Shown here piece by piece: positions 17,339 through 26,238 of a DNA stretch of 64,000 nucleotides. The notes below the pieces were generated by a model that was not told the origin of the DNA, ran no database searches, and saw nothing but the letters and a program-made list of their open reading frames with translations. Position numbers and translations under genes: made by a program. Numbering within the stretch: position 1 is the stretch's first letter; every line of letters begins with the position of its first letter. Source of the stretch: an uncultured Bacteroidota bacterium (GTDB lineage Bacteria; Bacteroidota; Bacteroidia; Chitinophagales; Chitinophagaceae); contig CAIVKC010000069.1 in assembly GCA_903906365.1 (NCBI GenBank), positions 102,628 to 166,627 of the forward strand, in the 5' to 3' direction.

Positions 17339-19765
17339 ATGACTATTAGCTATAATTGGTTGAGCGAGTACCTGCCGGTCAAGGTCGAACCGGAAAGGCT
17401 TTCCAGAATCCTGACCTCCATCGGACTGGAAGTGGAAAGCCTTGAAAAATACGAATCCGTGAAGGGCGGGTTACACGGCCTGCTTATCGGAGAGGTATTG
17501 ACCTGTGTCCAGCACCCCAATGCGGACAAACTGAAACTGACAACCGTAAACACCGGCGGACCAGTGCCACTTCAGATTGTTTGCGGGGCCCCTAACGTGG
17601 CTGCCGGCCAAAAAGTAATCGTAGCACCGGCCGGCGCGGTGATTTACCCGGTCAAAGGGGATGCGCTGACCATGAAACTGGCAAAGATACGCGGGGAGGA
17701 AAGCCAGGGAATGATCTGTGCCGAAGATGAAATCGGCCTGGGAGATCAGCATGCGGGCATTGTGATTCTTCCCCCGGAAGTCAAAGCCGGCAGCTCCTTT
17801 CGGGAATACTACAAACCTTATGAGGATTTTCTGTTTGAAATCGGATTAACGCCCAATCACATGGATGCGATGAGCCATATGGGTGTGGCCAGGGATGTAT
17901 GCGCCTACCTGTCCCACCATGAGAACAGGGAATACCGGATAAAGACCCCACCGGCCTCGATGGCCAGGTCCGAAAAACCAGGAGAGGCCGTAACGGTAAG
18001 CATAGAAAACCAGAAGGCCTGCCGGCGTTATTCGGGCATTACCATGTCCGGCATACAAATCAAGGATTCGCCCCGCTGGATGCAGGATAAATTAAAAGCG
18101 ATCGGTGTAAGGCCTATCAATAATATTGTTGACATCACCAATTTTGTTCTTCACGAAATGGGCCAGCCCCTGCATGCCTTTGATGCGGAGCGGATCAAAG
18201 GGCATCACATTGTCGTAAAAAACCTGCCGGAAGGAACCCCTTTTGTTACTTTGGATGAAAAGGAAAGAAAGCTCTCGGCAGCAGACCTGATGATTTGCGA
18301 TTCGGAGGGCCCCCTGTGTATAGCCGGCGTATTTGGCGGTCTGACCAGCGGGATCAGGCCTGAAACAACCCGTATTTTCCTGGAAAGCGCCTGGTTCAAC
18401 CCCACAGACATCCGAAAGACCTCCTTTAGGCACGGCCTGCGCACCGAAGCCGCTGTTCATTTTGAAAAAGGAATGGACATATCCGTCACGGTCAATGCCC
18501 TTAAAAGGGCTGCCCATCTGATCAGGGAACTGGCAGGCGGGGAAGCTGTTTCGGAGATGGTGGACATCTATCCGCTGACGGCCGAAAAGACGCAGGTCAC
18601 CCTTCGTCACCATTACCTCAAAAAATTAAGCGGCAAGAATTACCATCCCGATTCGGTCAAAAACATACTCTCCGCCCTTGGTTTTGAGATTCTCAAGGAA
18701 GGAATGGATGATATCCGGGTAGCCGTTCCCTCCCATAAACCGGATATCAGCCTGCCTGCGGATATCGTGGAGGAAATCATGCGTATTGACGGCTACGATA
18801 ACATACAGATACCTGCTGCCATCACCATTTCCCCATCGGTGGAAACCGGTACGGCACAGGCCGCTTTCCGGGAAAAAATAAGCAATTACCTGGCGGGCCA
18901 GGGTTTTCATGAAATTTTCACCAACTCCATAACCAACAGCGCCTACTTTTCCAGCGAAGAGCTGGAACATGCCGTGCGTATGATCAATAACCTCAGCGCC
19001 GAACTCAACATCATGAGGCCTTCCCTCCTGGAGACGGGGCTGGAATCGATCTCATACAATATCAACCGGAAAAACAACCATCTCCGGTTTTTTGAATTCG
19101 GAAAGACCTACCATTGCCGCGAAACCGGAAAATATACCGAAACCAACCACCTCTGCCTGTATGCGACCGGCAATCTGTCTGCCGATTCCTGGCTGGCCAA
19201 AGGACAGCCTGCCAGCCTGTATTATATGAAGGGGATTTGCCAGGCTGTTTTCAGTCTTACCGGGCTGGAATTTCCGGGTTTCAAGGCAAGCGAAAACAAC
19301 CGGCTCGAGTCCGGCCTGCAGGCTGAGCTGGGCAGCCGGCCCGTGCTGGAAACCGGAATGGTCAGCCAGCAGGTGCTGCGTACCTTCGATATCAGACAGC
19401 CTGTATTTTTTGCAGACTTCCAGTGGGATGTCCTGGCCGATGAGTTCCTGGAACGACGCATTGAGTTTCGGGAATTACCCAGGCAGTTGCCCGTTCACCG
19501 TGACCTGGCGATGATTGTCCCTAAATCCCTTGCTTATGGCGCAGTGGAACAAACTGTGCAGAAAATCAAACTCGATAAATTACAGGAAGTACAACTCTTT
19601 GATATATTTGAAAGTGACAAACTGGGGGCAGACAGGAAATCCCTGGCGGTAAGTTTCAGCTTTCTTGATAACGAAAAGACCCTGACGGATAAGGAAATAG
19701 ATTCGATGATGCAACAGATCATGAAGGCCCTGGAAAACGAACTGCAGGCAGAAATCAGGAAATAG
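17339..19765 (+). CDS. pheT: Phenylalanine-tRNA ligase beta subunit
   Basis: Beta chain of the alpha2-beta2 phenylalanyl-tRNA synthetase, which charges tRNA-Phe and edits mischarged tyrosine. At 808 residues it is full length. Domains in order: N-terminal helix region, EMAP-II-like tRNA-binding domain (about 40-150), B3/B4 editing domain (about 210-385; GRRP-like GVRPINNIVDITNFVLHE), B5 DNA-binding-like fold (about 405-475), the pseudo-catalytic core, and the FDX-ACB anticodon-binding domain (about 715-808; LPRQLPVHRDLAMIVP). pheS is not in the window, so the subunits are unlinked here. It starts a plus-strand run of translation and division genes; the coiled-coil gene follows 35 bases later. 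Confidence 0.97.
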   Translation: MTISYNWLSEYLPVKVEPERLSRILTSIGLEVESLEKYESVKGGLHGLLIGEVLTCVQHPNADKLKLTTVNTGGPVPLQIVCGAPNVAAGQKVIVAPAGAVIYPVKGDALTMKLAKIRGEESQGMICAEDEIGLGDQHAGIVILPPEVKAGSSFREYYKPYEDFLFEIGLTPNHMDAMSHMGVARDVCAYLSHHENREYRIKTPPASMARSEKPGEAVTVSIENQKACRRYSGITMSGIQIKDSPRWMQDKLKAIGVRPINNIVDITNFVLHEMGQPLHAFDAERIKGHHIVVKNLPEGTPFVTLDEKERKLSAADLMICDSEGPLCIAGVFGGLTSGIRPETTRIFLESAWFNPTDIRKTSFRHGLRTEAAVHFEKGMDISVTVNALKRAAHLIRELAGGEAVSEMVDIYPLTAEKTQVTLRHHYLKKLSGKNYHPDSVKNILSALGFEILKEGMDDIRVAVPSHKPDISLPADIVEEIMRIDGYDNIQIPAAITISPSVETGTAQAAFREKISNYLAGQGFHEIFTNSITNSAYFSSEELEHAVRMINNLSAELNIMRPSLLETGLESISYNINRKNNHLRFFEFGKTYHCRETGKYTETNHLCLYATGNLSADSWLAKGQPASLYYMKGICQAVFSLTGLEFPGFKASENNRLESGLQAELGSRPVLETGMVSQQVLRTFDIRQPVFFADFQWDVLADEFLERRIEFRELPRQLPVHRDLAMIVPKSLAYGAVEQTVQKIKLDKLQEVQLFDIFESDKLGADRKSLAVSFSFLDNEKTLTDKEIDSMMQQIMKALENELQAEIRK

Positions 19766-19800
19766 GTCCCGGTTGGGGTTGGGTATAAATATTTTTGAAC

Positions 19801-20088
19801 ATGAGTCAATTGTCGGACCAGATTACACGTATCTCCGAGAAGCTCCAGCTGGTGCTCAGGCAACTCCAGGTCCTTCAGAAGGAGAATGAGCGGCTCAGAG
19901 GGCAACTGGAGCAGGAGCGCCGCAACCAGCAGGTCCGGGTACTGGAGATCGAACAATTACAGCAGCAGGCAGAAATCCTTAAACTCTCCAGGGGAGAAAT
20001 GAAGGAGTCAGAAAAAAAGGCGTTTGAAAAACGCCTTAATCAGTACATTAAAGAAATTGACCGCTGCATCAGCCTGCTCAACGAATAG
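19801..20088 (+). CDS. Coiled-coil protein, ZapB-like by context
   Basis: A 95-residue, almost wholly helical protein. Heptads with Leu, Ile and Val at a/d positions run from about residue 5 to 65 (KLQLVLRQLQVLQKENERL, then a Gln/Arg-rich part), followed by a short C-terminal helix. No catalytic motif. The ATG at 19801 is used; a TTG two codons earlier is possible. It follows pheT closely and precedes zapA by about 400 bases. In Escherichia coli ZapA partners the small coiled-coil protein ZapB at the Z-ring, so a similar role is inferred from size, shape and neighbourhood only. Its stop is one base away from the stop of the convergent 84-residue gene. Confidence 0.75.
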   Translation: MSQLSDQITRISEKLQLVLRQLQVLQKENERLRGQLEQERRNQQVRVLEIEQLQQQAEILKLSRGEMKESEKKAFEKRLNQYIKEIDRCISLLNE

Positions 20089-20089
20089 A

Positions 20090-20344
20090 TTATACCCGTT
20101 TGACAAGCCTCATTTTCATTTCATCGCAGCCTCTTGAAATTTCAAGTGTGTACACGCCATATGGCAAATCGTTGAGGCCAACCCAGTTGAATACGTGCTG
20201 ATCATTGGCGGCTTCCGTTTCCAGCGCACTGCAGACGCTTCCTTTGTCATCCTTTAATACGGCCCTCAGCATGCATTTTTGTGGTTGATCGAGTTCAAAG
20301 GTCAGCCGGTCGATAAAAACCGGAGACTTCATTTTTACAAACAT
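20090..20344 (-). CDS. Small protein resembling a free T9SS-type sorting domain
   Basis: An 84-residue beta-rich protein, product unknown. The pattern (ALKDD-like turn with GSV, then HVFNWVGLNDLPYGVYTLEI, then EMKMRLVKRV) resembles the type A C-terminal domain of type 9 secretion cargo, in which a G-x-Y-x-L strand precedes a final Lys-rich strand. Here it forms the whole protein and has no signal peptide, so it should stay in the cytoplasm. ATG codons at 20344 and 20332 are both possible. It lies on the opposite strand inside a plus-strand operon and abuts the coiled-coil gene stop to stop. The lack of frame damage and the good amino-acid pattern support a real gene. Confidence 0.65.
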   Translation of the reverse strand: MFVKMKSPVFIDRLTFELDQPQKCMLRAVLKDDKGSVCSALETEAANDQHVFNWVGLNDLPYGVYTLEISRGCDEMKMRLVKRV

Positions 20345-20454
20345 GGTTTGGTTTGGGTTTAAATGTGGTCTATAAAGAGCGATTTTGGGTTATTGATTTG
20401 ATTATCAAGATTGTAAAGCCTGACTTATCTTCGGTTTATGCCAATAATTACGAC

Positions 20455-20463
20455 TGTGGATAA
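20455..20463 (-). promoter_or_regulatory. Perfect DnaA box upstream of zapA
   Basis: TGTGGATAA, the reverse complement of TTATCCACA, 33 bases before the zapA ATG. It is a single box, so regulatory use is only possible; a 9-mer can occur by chance. Confidence 0.35.
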
Positions 20464-20496
20464 AACGTGTATAAATTTATAACAAGAATTTCACAT

Positions 20497-20781
20497 ATGC
20501 AAGAATTAATTCCATTAAATATCGTGGTTGCAGACAGGACCTACCGCATCCGGATCCTGCCGGGGGATGAGGAATCCGTCCGTAAGACCCTAAAAACCAT
20601 CAATGACAAATTGCTGGAATTCAAAACCAGTTTTTCGGGAAAGGACATGCAGGACTATGTGGCCATGGTCCTGCTCTGGTATGCCACGGAACTGCCTGCC
20701 ATCCGGCAGGCGCAGGCCCCGGAGGACAAAATCACCGAATGGCTCCAAAAAATGGAAACGCAGCTGGACAAGGCATTATAA
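20497..20781 (+). CDS. zapA: Cell division protein ZapA
   Basis: A 94-residue member of the ZapA family, which bundles FtsZ filaments at the division site. The N-terminal beta-beta-alpha part (IPLNIVVADRTYRIRILPGDEESVRKTLKTIND) and the C-terminal long helix are typical. The ATG at 20497 is chosen over an in-frame GTG at 20467, because ZapA proteins begin just before this strand. In this group zapA commonly sits between pheT and rny, as here. A perfect DnaA box lies upstream. Confidence 0.85.
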   Translation: MQELIPLNIVVADRTYRIRILPGDEESVRKTLKTINDKLLEFKTSFSGKDMQDYVAMVLLWYATELPAIRQAQAPEDKITEWLQKMETQLDKAL

Positions 20782-20823
20782 ATAGTTTTATTGTTTGGTG
20801 AAAATCGATCCGCCAAAAATCAG

Positions 20824-20831
20824 TATCTTCG
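20824..20831 (+). promoter_or_regulatory. -7-like box TATCTTCG before rny
   Basis: One mismatch to TAnnTTTG, in the zapA-rny gap, 77 bases before the rny ATG. A TTTG lies upstream at 20794, but with a 26-base spacer. Confidence 0.3.
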
Positions 20832-20908
20832 CCAACTAACACATTTCCATGCAATCATGCGCCTGGAGAACAAACATAGCATTGTCAACTTTTTAAATTA
20901 CAGATTCA

Positions 20909-22474
20909 ATGGATTCGACTGTCATATACATAATTATCGGTGCGCTCTCCCTGGTAGTGGGAGTCGTTGCAGGCAGGTTCATCTTTGCCAAAAACACCAA
21001 AAAACAGCTGGAAGAGGCTGACCAGCAGGCCCGTAAGATCATTGCCGATTCCCAAACCACTGCGGAGAACCTGAAAAAGGAAAAGCTGCTGGAGGCCAAA
21101 GAAAGATTCGTACAGTTAAGGGCTGAACATGAAAAAGAGGTCCTGGAAAGGAACCGCAAGCTGGCGGAGTCCGAGAGCAGGATAAAACAGAAGGAACAGA
21201 GTATTAACCAGAAATCGGAGAACCTGGACCGCCAGTCCAAGGAAAATGATGCCATCAAAGAAAACCTCAACCGGCAAATTGAGGTGGTCAGCCAGAAGCG
21301 GACCGAACTGGAAAAACACCAGGAAGAGCATATCCGGCGCCTGGAAAAGATTGCCGCCCTGAGTGCCGAGGATGCCAAAGCACAACTTATAGAGAGTCTC
21401 AAACAGGAAGCCCATACCCAGGCGCTGGCATTGCAGCAGGAAATCATCGATGATGCCAGGCAAAAGGCCAATAAGGAAGCCCGCAAACTCATCATACAGA
21501 GCATTCAGCGAACAGCCGCCGAACAGGCCATTGAAAATTCCATCACTGTTTTCAACCTGGAAAGTGATGAAATCAAGGGACAGATCATCGGCCGTGAGGG
21601 TCGTAATATACGGGCCATCGAGGCAGCCACGGGGGTGGACCTCATCGTGGATGACACCCCGGAAGCCATTGTGCTTTCCTCCTTTGACCCCTTGCGCAGG
21701 GAAATCGCCAGGTTATCACTGCAAAGGCTGGTGAGTGACGGCAGGATCCACCCGGCCCGTATTGAAGAGGTGGTGGAAAAAACACGCAAACAAATTGAAG
21801 AACAGATCATGGAAATCGGTGAACGTACCGTGATCGAACTAGGCATACACGGCCTGCATAAGGAACTGGTGCGCATTGTAGGAAAGATGCGTTTCAGATC
21901 ATCCTACGGCCAGAATCTGCTCATGCACAGCCGCGAAGTGGCCAATCTTTGTGCCATCATGGCCTCTGAACTGGGCATGAATGTCAAGCTGGCCAAAAGA
22001 GCCGGACTGCTGCACGATATTGGTAAAGTGCCCGATGAGGAAACAGAACTGAGCCACGCCCTGCTGGGGATGAAGCTGGCTGAAAAATACGGGGAAAATC
22101 CGGCGGTGGTCAACGCCATCGGAGCCCATCATGATGAAGTGGAAATGCAATACGTCATTGCCCCCATCGTGCAGGCCTGTGATGCCATCAGCGGAGCCCG
22201 GCCAGGGGCGCGCAGGGAAATCATGCAGCAGTACCTGCAGCGCATCAAGGATCTGGAAAGCCTCGCCATGGCCTATCCGGGTGTGGAAAAAGCCTATGCG
22301 ATCCAGGCCGGAAGGGAACTCAGGGTCATTGTGGAGGCAGATAAAGTTACCGATGGTGACAGCGCCAAACTCAGTTTTGAAATCGCCCAGAAGATCCAGA
22401 CCGAAATGACCTATCCGGGCCAGATAAAAGTTACGGTCATCCGGGAGAAAAGGGCAGTCAACGTCGCCCGTTAA
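20909..22474 (+). CDS. rny: Ribonuclease Y
   Basis: Membrane-anchored endoribonuclease that starts mRNA decay. The 521-residue protein has one N-terminal transmembrane helix (about 4-24), a long charged coiled coil (about 30-200), a KH RNA-binding domain (about 210-270; [16 protein letters not shown] [15 protein letters not shown]), and an HD phosphohydrolase domain (about 335-430) with the metal motif LLHDIGKV and HHDEVEM. Length and order are standard. It is in the plus-strand run after zapA and is followed by rplS, which has its own promoter. Confidence 0.97.
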   Translation: MDSTVIYIIIGALSLVVGVVAGRFIFAKNTKKQLEEADQQARKIIADSQTTAENLKKEKLLEAKERFVQLRAEHEKEVLERNRKLAESESRIKQKEQSINQKSENLDRQSKENDAIKENLNRQIEVVSQKRTELEKHQEEHIRRLEKIAALSAEDAKAQLIESLKQEAHTQALALQQEIIDDARQKANKEARKLIIQSIQRTAAEQAIENSITVFNLESDEIKGQIIGREGRNIRAIEAATGVDLIVDDTPEAIVLSSFDPLRREIARLSLQRLVSDGRIHPARIEEVVEKTRKQIEEQIMEIGERTVIELGIHGLHKELVRIVGKMRFRSSYGQNLLMHSREVANLCAIMASELGMNVKLAKRAGLLHDIGKVPDEETELSHALLGMKLAEKYGENPAVVNAIGAHHDEVEMQYVIAPIVQACDAISGARPGARREIMQQYLQRIKDLESLAMAYPGVEKAYAIQAGRELRVIVEADKVTDGDSAKLSFEIAQKIQTEMTYPGQIKVTVIREKRAVNVAR

Positions 22475-22528
22475 AGGGGCCGGGCAGGGCGGGGCCCTGG
22501 CCGGAAAGGCAGGCGCTTTGATTTCTTT

Positions 22529-22559
22529 TTTGCTTTTTGGCGAAAGCTTATTACCTTTG
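22529..22559 (+). promoter_or_regulatory. rplS promoter, canonical TTTG-N19-TACCTTTG
   Basis: TTTG at 22529-22532, a 19-base spacer and TACCTTTG at 22552-22559. This is a full match to the Bacteroidota housekeeping promoter. The ATG is 20 bases further on. Confidence 0.8.
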
Positions 22560-22579
22560 CAATCCTTAAATTTATAGTC

Positions 22580-22939
22580 ATGAACTCGGCAGTAGCATTT
22601 GTACACGAACAGTTAACAGGCAAAAAAGAATTTCCGAAATTCAAAGCCGGTGATAATATATCTGTGAATTATAAGATTCTGGAAGGCAACAAGGAGCGTA
22701 TCCAGGGATTCAAAGGCGATGTAATTAAGCGTCAGGGTGTTGGACACACTGCCACCTTTACCGTCCGCAAGATTTCCGACGGAGTAGGCGTGGAAAGAAC
22801 ATTCCCCCTGTATTCCCCCAATATAGAATCCATCGAATTGAACAAAGCCGGACGTGTTCGCCGTGCCAAAATTTATTTCCAGCGCGAAAGAAGCGGAAAG
22901 AGCGCCCGCATCAAAGAAAAAAGAATGGCTGCAGAATAA
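22580..22939 (+). CDS. rplS: 50S ribosomal protein L19
   Basis: Large-subunit protein at the interface with 30S. The 119-residue protein shows the family segments FKAGDNISVNYKILEGNKERIQ (split by the usual loop), FKGDVIKRQG, FTVRKISDGVGVERTFPLYSP and RVRRAKIYFQRER. The C-terminal extension KSARIKEKRM is basic and typical of Bacteroidota. It has its own promoter and terminator, so it forms a single-gene unit. Confidence 0.97.
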   Translation: MNSAVAFVHEQLTGKKEFPKFKAGDNISVNYKILEGNKERIQGFKGDVIKRQGVGHTATFTVRKISDGVGVERTFPLYSPNIESIELNKAGRVRRAKIYFQRERSGKSARIKEKRMAAE

Positions 22940-22960
22940 GGCAATGCCTGTTTATAAAGG

Positions 22961-22991
22961 AAGCGGAGGTCTATGGATCTCCGCTTTTTTG
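22961..22991 (+). terminator. Intrinsic terminator after rplS
   Basis: AAGCGGAG and CTCCGCTT form an 8-bp stem around a 10-base loop, followed by a T run. It begins 21 bases after the rplS stop. Confidence 0.88.
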
Positions 22992-23086
22992 TTGTCCTAT
23001 GGTTAATGTTTCTTCCCTCCCTATATAAATAAATGACGGGGGTCTAAATCCCCGCTCCAAAAAAGCCTTTTATATTTTAAAACAGT

Positions 23087-23094
23087 TAACTTTG
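23087..23094 (+). promoter_or_regulatory. -7 box TAACTTTG for tatA
   Basis: Consensus TAnnTTTG, ending 18 bases before the tatA ATG. The -33 side is weak (CTTTTA). Confidence 0.55.
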
Positions 23095-23112
23095 TCTCTC
23101 TAAATTTATTTT

Positions 23113-23355
23113 ATGTTTACGAACCTGTTACAATGCTTTTTTTTGATATCCGCCCCCGGTGGTAGTGAATGGATTTTAATCATACTGGCCGTGCTTATCC
23201 TGTTTGGAGGCCGTAAAATCCCCGAATTTATGCGCGGACTGGGAAAAGGTATCCGTGAATTCAACGATGCCAAAGACAATGTCAAGAAGGAAATTGAAAG
23301 TGGAATGACCGACAAGGACAAACCAGCCAGCACCACCACTTCTTCCCAGCAGTAA
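23113..23355 (+). CDS. tatA: Sec-independent translocase protein TatA
   Basis: An 80-residue TatA/Hcf106 family protein, forming the oligomeric pore of the twin-arginine pathway that exports folded proteins. A short transmembrane helix (about 20-34, EWILIILAVLILFGG) is followed by the hinge GGRKIPE and an amphipathic helix (MRGLGKGIREFNDAKDNVKK), then a polar Ser/Thr tail. tatC is not in the window. The N-terminus carries an extra hydrophobic stretch (MFTNLLQCFFLIS) before the canonical helix; the ATG at 23113 is 18 bases after a good -7 box. Confidence 0.92.
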   Translation: MFTNLLQCFFLISAPGGSEWILIILAVLILFGGRKIPEFMRGLGKGIREFNDAKDNVKKEIESGMTDKDKPASTTTSSQQ

Positions 23356-23416
23356 TACGGGCTGAACTTCATTTTATTTGTCACCGGTTTTTGCTATTCA
23401 GAGATCGATCTCTTCT

Positions 23417-24877
23417 TTGTTTACCTTTCATTCAATACCAACATATCACGCCTCCCTGCAAAGTGGTTCCGCCACTTGTAGGGAGGCTGTTGAATTCTAC
23501 CTGGAAAGGATCGCTGCAAAAAAGCGGCTCAATGCCTATATTAACCTCTATGGCGAGGAAGCCCTCCAAAGGGCCGACGAGCTCGACGGGCGCAGAAAGG
23601 CCGGATTGCCGACCGGCAGACTGCACGGGGTGGTCATTGGTATAAAGGATGTGATCTGTTACCAGGGTCACCCGGTTTCAGCCTCCTCGAAGATCCTTCA
23701 GCCTTTCCAGTCCCTTTACAATGCCACGGCCGTGGAGTACCTGCTGCAGGAAGAAGCCATTATCCTGGGCCATTTGAACTGCGACGAATTTGCCATGGGG
23801 TCTACCAATGAGAACTCGGCCTATGGACCGGTGCTGAACGCCCTGGATGAAACCAGGGTGCCGGGGGGATCCTCCGGCGGCTCGGCGGTTGCCGTGCAGG
23901 CCGGTTTATGCATGGTCAGCCTGGGCAGTGATACCGGCGGCTCGGTCAGACAGCCGGCTGACTTTTGCGGTATCATCGGGCTAAAACCCAGCTATGGAAA
24001 GGTATCGCGCTACGGCCTGATAGCCTATGCCTCCTCTTTTGACCAGATTGGGGTATTCGGAACCCTGGTGGACGACGTGTCGCTGGTACTGGATGTAATA
24101 TCCGGCCCCGATGAATATGATTCAACCCTGGTCCCAAACAGGGAAATGCCCTTGCCTGAAATCCCCAATCATGGAAAGGAACCCCTTTACCGGATCGCTT
24201 ATTTCCGGGAAGCTTTGGACCACAAGGGACTGGACCCCGAAATAAGAAGCGCCGTGCTTACACTCCTGGAAAAGTTGCAGGCGGCGGGTCATACGGTACA
24301 GGGCATTGATTTTGAGTATCTTGATTATATAGTACCCGCCTATTACGTCTTAACGACGGCGGAAGCCTCCTCCAACCTGTCGCGTTTTGATGGTGTTAAA
24401 TATGGTCACAGAACCCAAAAAAAAGGCCTTAATCTGGCCGATTTTTACAGCCAGAGCCGTTCAGAAGGTTTTGGCAAGGAAGTAAAACGGCGTATCCTAT
24501 TGGGAACCTTTGTGTTAAGTGCTGGCTATTATGATGCCTACTTCACCAAAGCCCAACAGGTAAGAAAAACACTTACTTCACACACAGAATTGATTTTCAA
24601 TGACTTCGATATAATTTTATTGCCTACCTCCCCCTCTACTGCCTTCAAAATCGGTGAAAAGATGAATGACCCGATTTCCATGTATCTCGCTGATATCTAT
24701 ACGGTTTACGCCAATCTGGTGGGAATTCCCGGTATTTCCCTCCCATTATTCAGCCATTCAAATGGCATGCCTTTTGGTATACAGGCTATGTCAAGACGTT
24801 TTAATGAAGTATCTTTACTTCAGTTTTCAGACCTTCTGATGCAACAATATAAGTCCTACGAAAATCCCACTTTATGA
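23417..24877 (+). CDS. gatA: Glu-tRNA(Gln)/Asp-tRNA(Asn) amidotransferase subunit A
   Basis: Amidase subunit of GatCAB, which converts Glu-tRNA(Gln), and often Asp-tRNA(Asn), to the amidated form. The 486-residue protein has the amidase-signature triad: Lys in VIGIKDVI, Ser in the GGSSGGSA stretch and the cis-Ser in GSDTGGSVRQPA. No ATG is near the 5' end. I place the start at TTG 23417, giving MFTFHSIPTYHASL, which resembles GatA N-termini; a TTG at 23378 would add 13 residues of unlikely sequence. gatB and gatC are not in the window. tatA lies 61 bases upstream. Confidence 0.93.
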   Translation: MFTFHSIPTYHASLQSGSATCREAVEFYLERIAAKKRLNAYINLYGEEALQRADELDGRRKAGLPTGRLHGVVIGIKDVICYQGHPVSASSKILQPFQSLYNATAVEYLLQEEAIILGHLNCDEFAMGSTNENSAYGPVLNALDETRVPGGSSGGSAVAVQAGLCMVSLGSDTGGSVRQPADFCGIIGLKPSYGKVSRYGLIAYASSFDQIGVFGTLVDDVSLVLDVISGPDEYDSTLVPNREMPLPEIPNHGKEPLYRIAYFREALDHKGLDPEIRSAVLTLLEKLQAAGHTVQGIDFEYLDYIVPAYYVLTTAEASSNLSRFDGVKYGHRTQKKGLNLADFYSQSRSEGFGKEVKRRILLGTFVLSAGYYDAYFTKAQQVRKTLTSHTELIFNDFDIILLPTSPSTAFKIGEKMNDPISMYLADIYTVYANLVGIPGISLPLFSHSNGMPFGIQAMSRRFNEVSLLQFSDLLMQQYKSYENPTL

Positions 24878-24995
24878 AAATGGCGTTGATTGGCTAACCC
24901 TGCCATGTTGTTATTTATCACCGCTTGAACAAAGTCCCTCCTATGAAAGATGATACGTCCATATCATTGGCATTGTATCATTTAAAAATTTCATC

Positions 24996-26165
24996 ATGAC
25001 TAAAAAGAGACTTTTATTGTTTGTGGTCATCACTATGGCCATTATTTCACAATTACGGGCTAACAAAACGGCCCGTTTTCGCCCCCTGCCTTACCCCCTC
25101 TCCGATACCAGTGTGGTAGCCACCGGCATGGTCAATGCGGCCAGCCAGGCCGATGCAACCAGGCTGGATGCCGGCATTGAGGCGGGAAATACAGCCAAAA
25201 TCAAGACCCAGAACGGTTTTTCTGACCTGTTCATGGCATCCAGCCTGGATGCCGCCAACGGTTCAAGACTCAATCCGCGCGCGGTTAGTTTTGTACAGGA
25301 TTACATCGAGAAAAATATCAAGGACCTGCAGGGAATGAAGTCCTGGGGGCGCCCATACTTTAATATGATTGACCGTATTTTATCCCAATACGGCCTTCCC
25401 AGGGAACTTAAATACCTGGCTGTCATAGAGTCCCAGCTAAAACCCAATTCGGTTTCCTGGGCCGGCGCCGTCGGTCCCTGGCAGCTGATGCCCGGAACGG
25501 CCCGGCTGCTTGGCCTCAAAGTCAGCCGCAAATACGATGAGCGGACCAATTATGTCAAAAGCACCCACGCCGCTGCCAAATACCTTCGGGACCTCTACGG
25601 TGAATTCGGGGACTGGCTCCTGGTGATAGCCGCTTATAACGGCGGATCTGCCCATATTTACTCCGCCATGCGCAAGAGCAACAGTACCAATTTCTGGGAT
25701 CTCCAGTATTATCTGCCTGCCGAGTCCCGCAACCACGTGAAGAAATTCATTGGAACCCATTACATATTTGAAGGCCAGGGAGGCATCACCACCCTCACCA
25801 AAGAAGAGGCGACCGAGCAGCTCTCCGGTTCATCCATGTATGTTTTTCATCGTAAGATCAGCCAGGAAGAGCAAAATAATGCCAAGACCGTATCTATTTC
25901 AGGAAAATACCATTCTACCATCATCTCCAAATACACCCTGATGGACCTTGGGGAGTTCTCCCGCTATAACCCTGATTTCGATAAGGTCATGGCGAGCACC
26001 AACAACACCTACGAACTCAAGCTGCCCGCGGAAAAGATGGAATTGTTCGCAGCCAATAAGTATCAAATTCTCAATGAATCGGTACAAATGCTGCTCAACC
26101 AGACGGTGGAAGAAACCTATATGCCCAGGTACACTGCGGCCTACGCTAAAAAGGAAGGCAGGTAA
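24996..26165 (+). CDS. Lytic transglycosylase, MltD-like
   Basis: Periplasmic enzyme that cleaves peptidoglycan with formation of 1,6-anhydromuramic ends. The 389-residue protein has a signal peptide (about 1-22), a polar linker, then an SLT domain (about 120-270). The catalytic Glu lies in LAVIESQLKPNSVSWAGAVG, followed by PWQLMPGTARLLGL, and AAYNGG closes the fold. The C-terminal part (about 300-365) recalls a degenerate LysM or LysM-like segment. No lipobox is visible, so it is soluble or loosely bound. It ends against pabB with a shared bidirectional terminator. Confidence 0.92.
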   Translation: MTKKRLLLFVVITMAIISQLRANKTARFRPLPYPLSDTSVVATGMVNAASQADATRLDAGIEAGNTAKIKTQNGFSDLFMASSLDAANGSRLNPRAVSFVQDYIEKNIKDLQGMKSWGRPYFNMIDRILSQYGLPRELKYLAVIESQLKPNSVSWAGAVGPWQLMPGTARLLGLKVSRKYDERTNYVKSTHAAAKYLRDLYGEFGDWLLVIAAYNGGSAHIYSAMRKSNSTNFWDLQYYLPAESRNHVKKFIGTHYIFEGQGGITTLTKEEATEQLSGSSMYVFHRKISQEEQNNAKTVSISGKYHSTIISKYTLMDLGEFSRYNPDFDKVMASTNNTYELKLPAEKMELFAANKYQILNESVQMLLNQTVEETYMPRYTAAYAKKEGR

Positions 26166-26206
26166 AGCATTTCAAATATCATGGATCTCCCCCGGGGGGA
26201 CAAGGG

Positions 26207-26238
26207 AAAGTATTGGTCATTAGGCCAATACTTTTTTT
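26207..26238. terminator. Bidirectional terminator overlapping the pabB 3' end
   Basis: AAAGTATTGG and CCAATACTTT make a perfect 10-bp stem around an 8-base loop, with T tracts on both strands. It serves the plus-strand transglycosylase and includes the last codons of minus-strand pabB. Confidence 0.88.

Noticed and set aside
20782..20908. 6S RNA gene in the zapA-rny gap
   Set aside because: The gap is about 127 bases, too short for a usual 6S RNA, and shows no long open-bubble hairpin.
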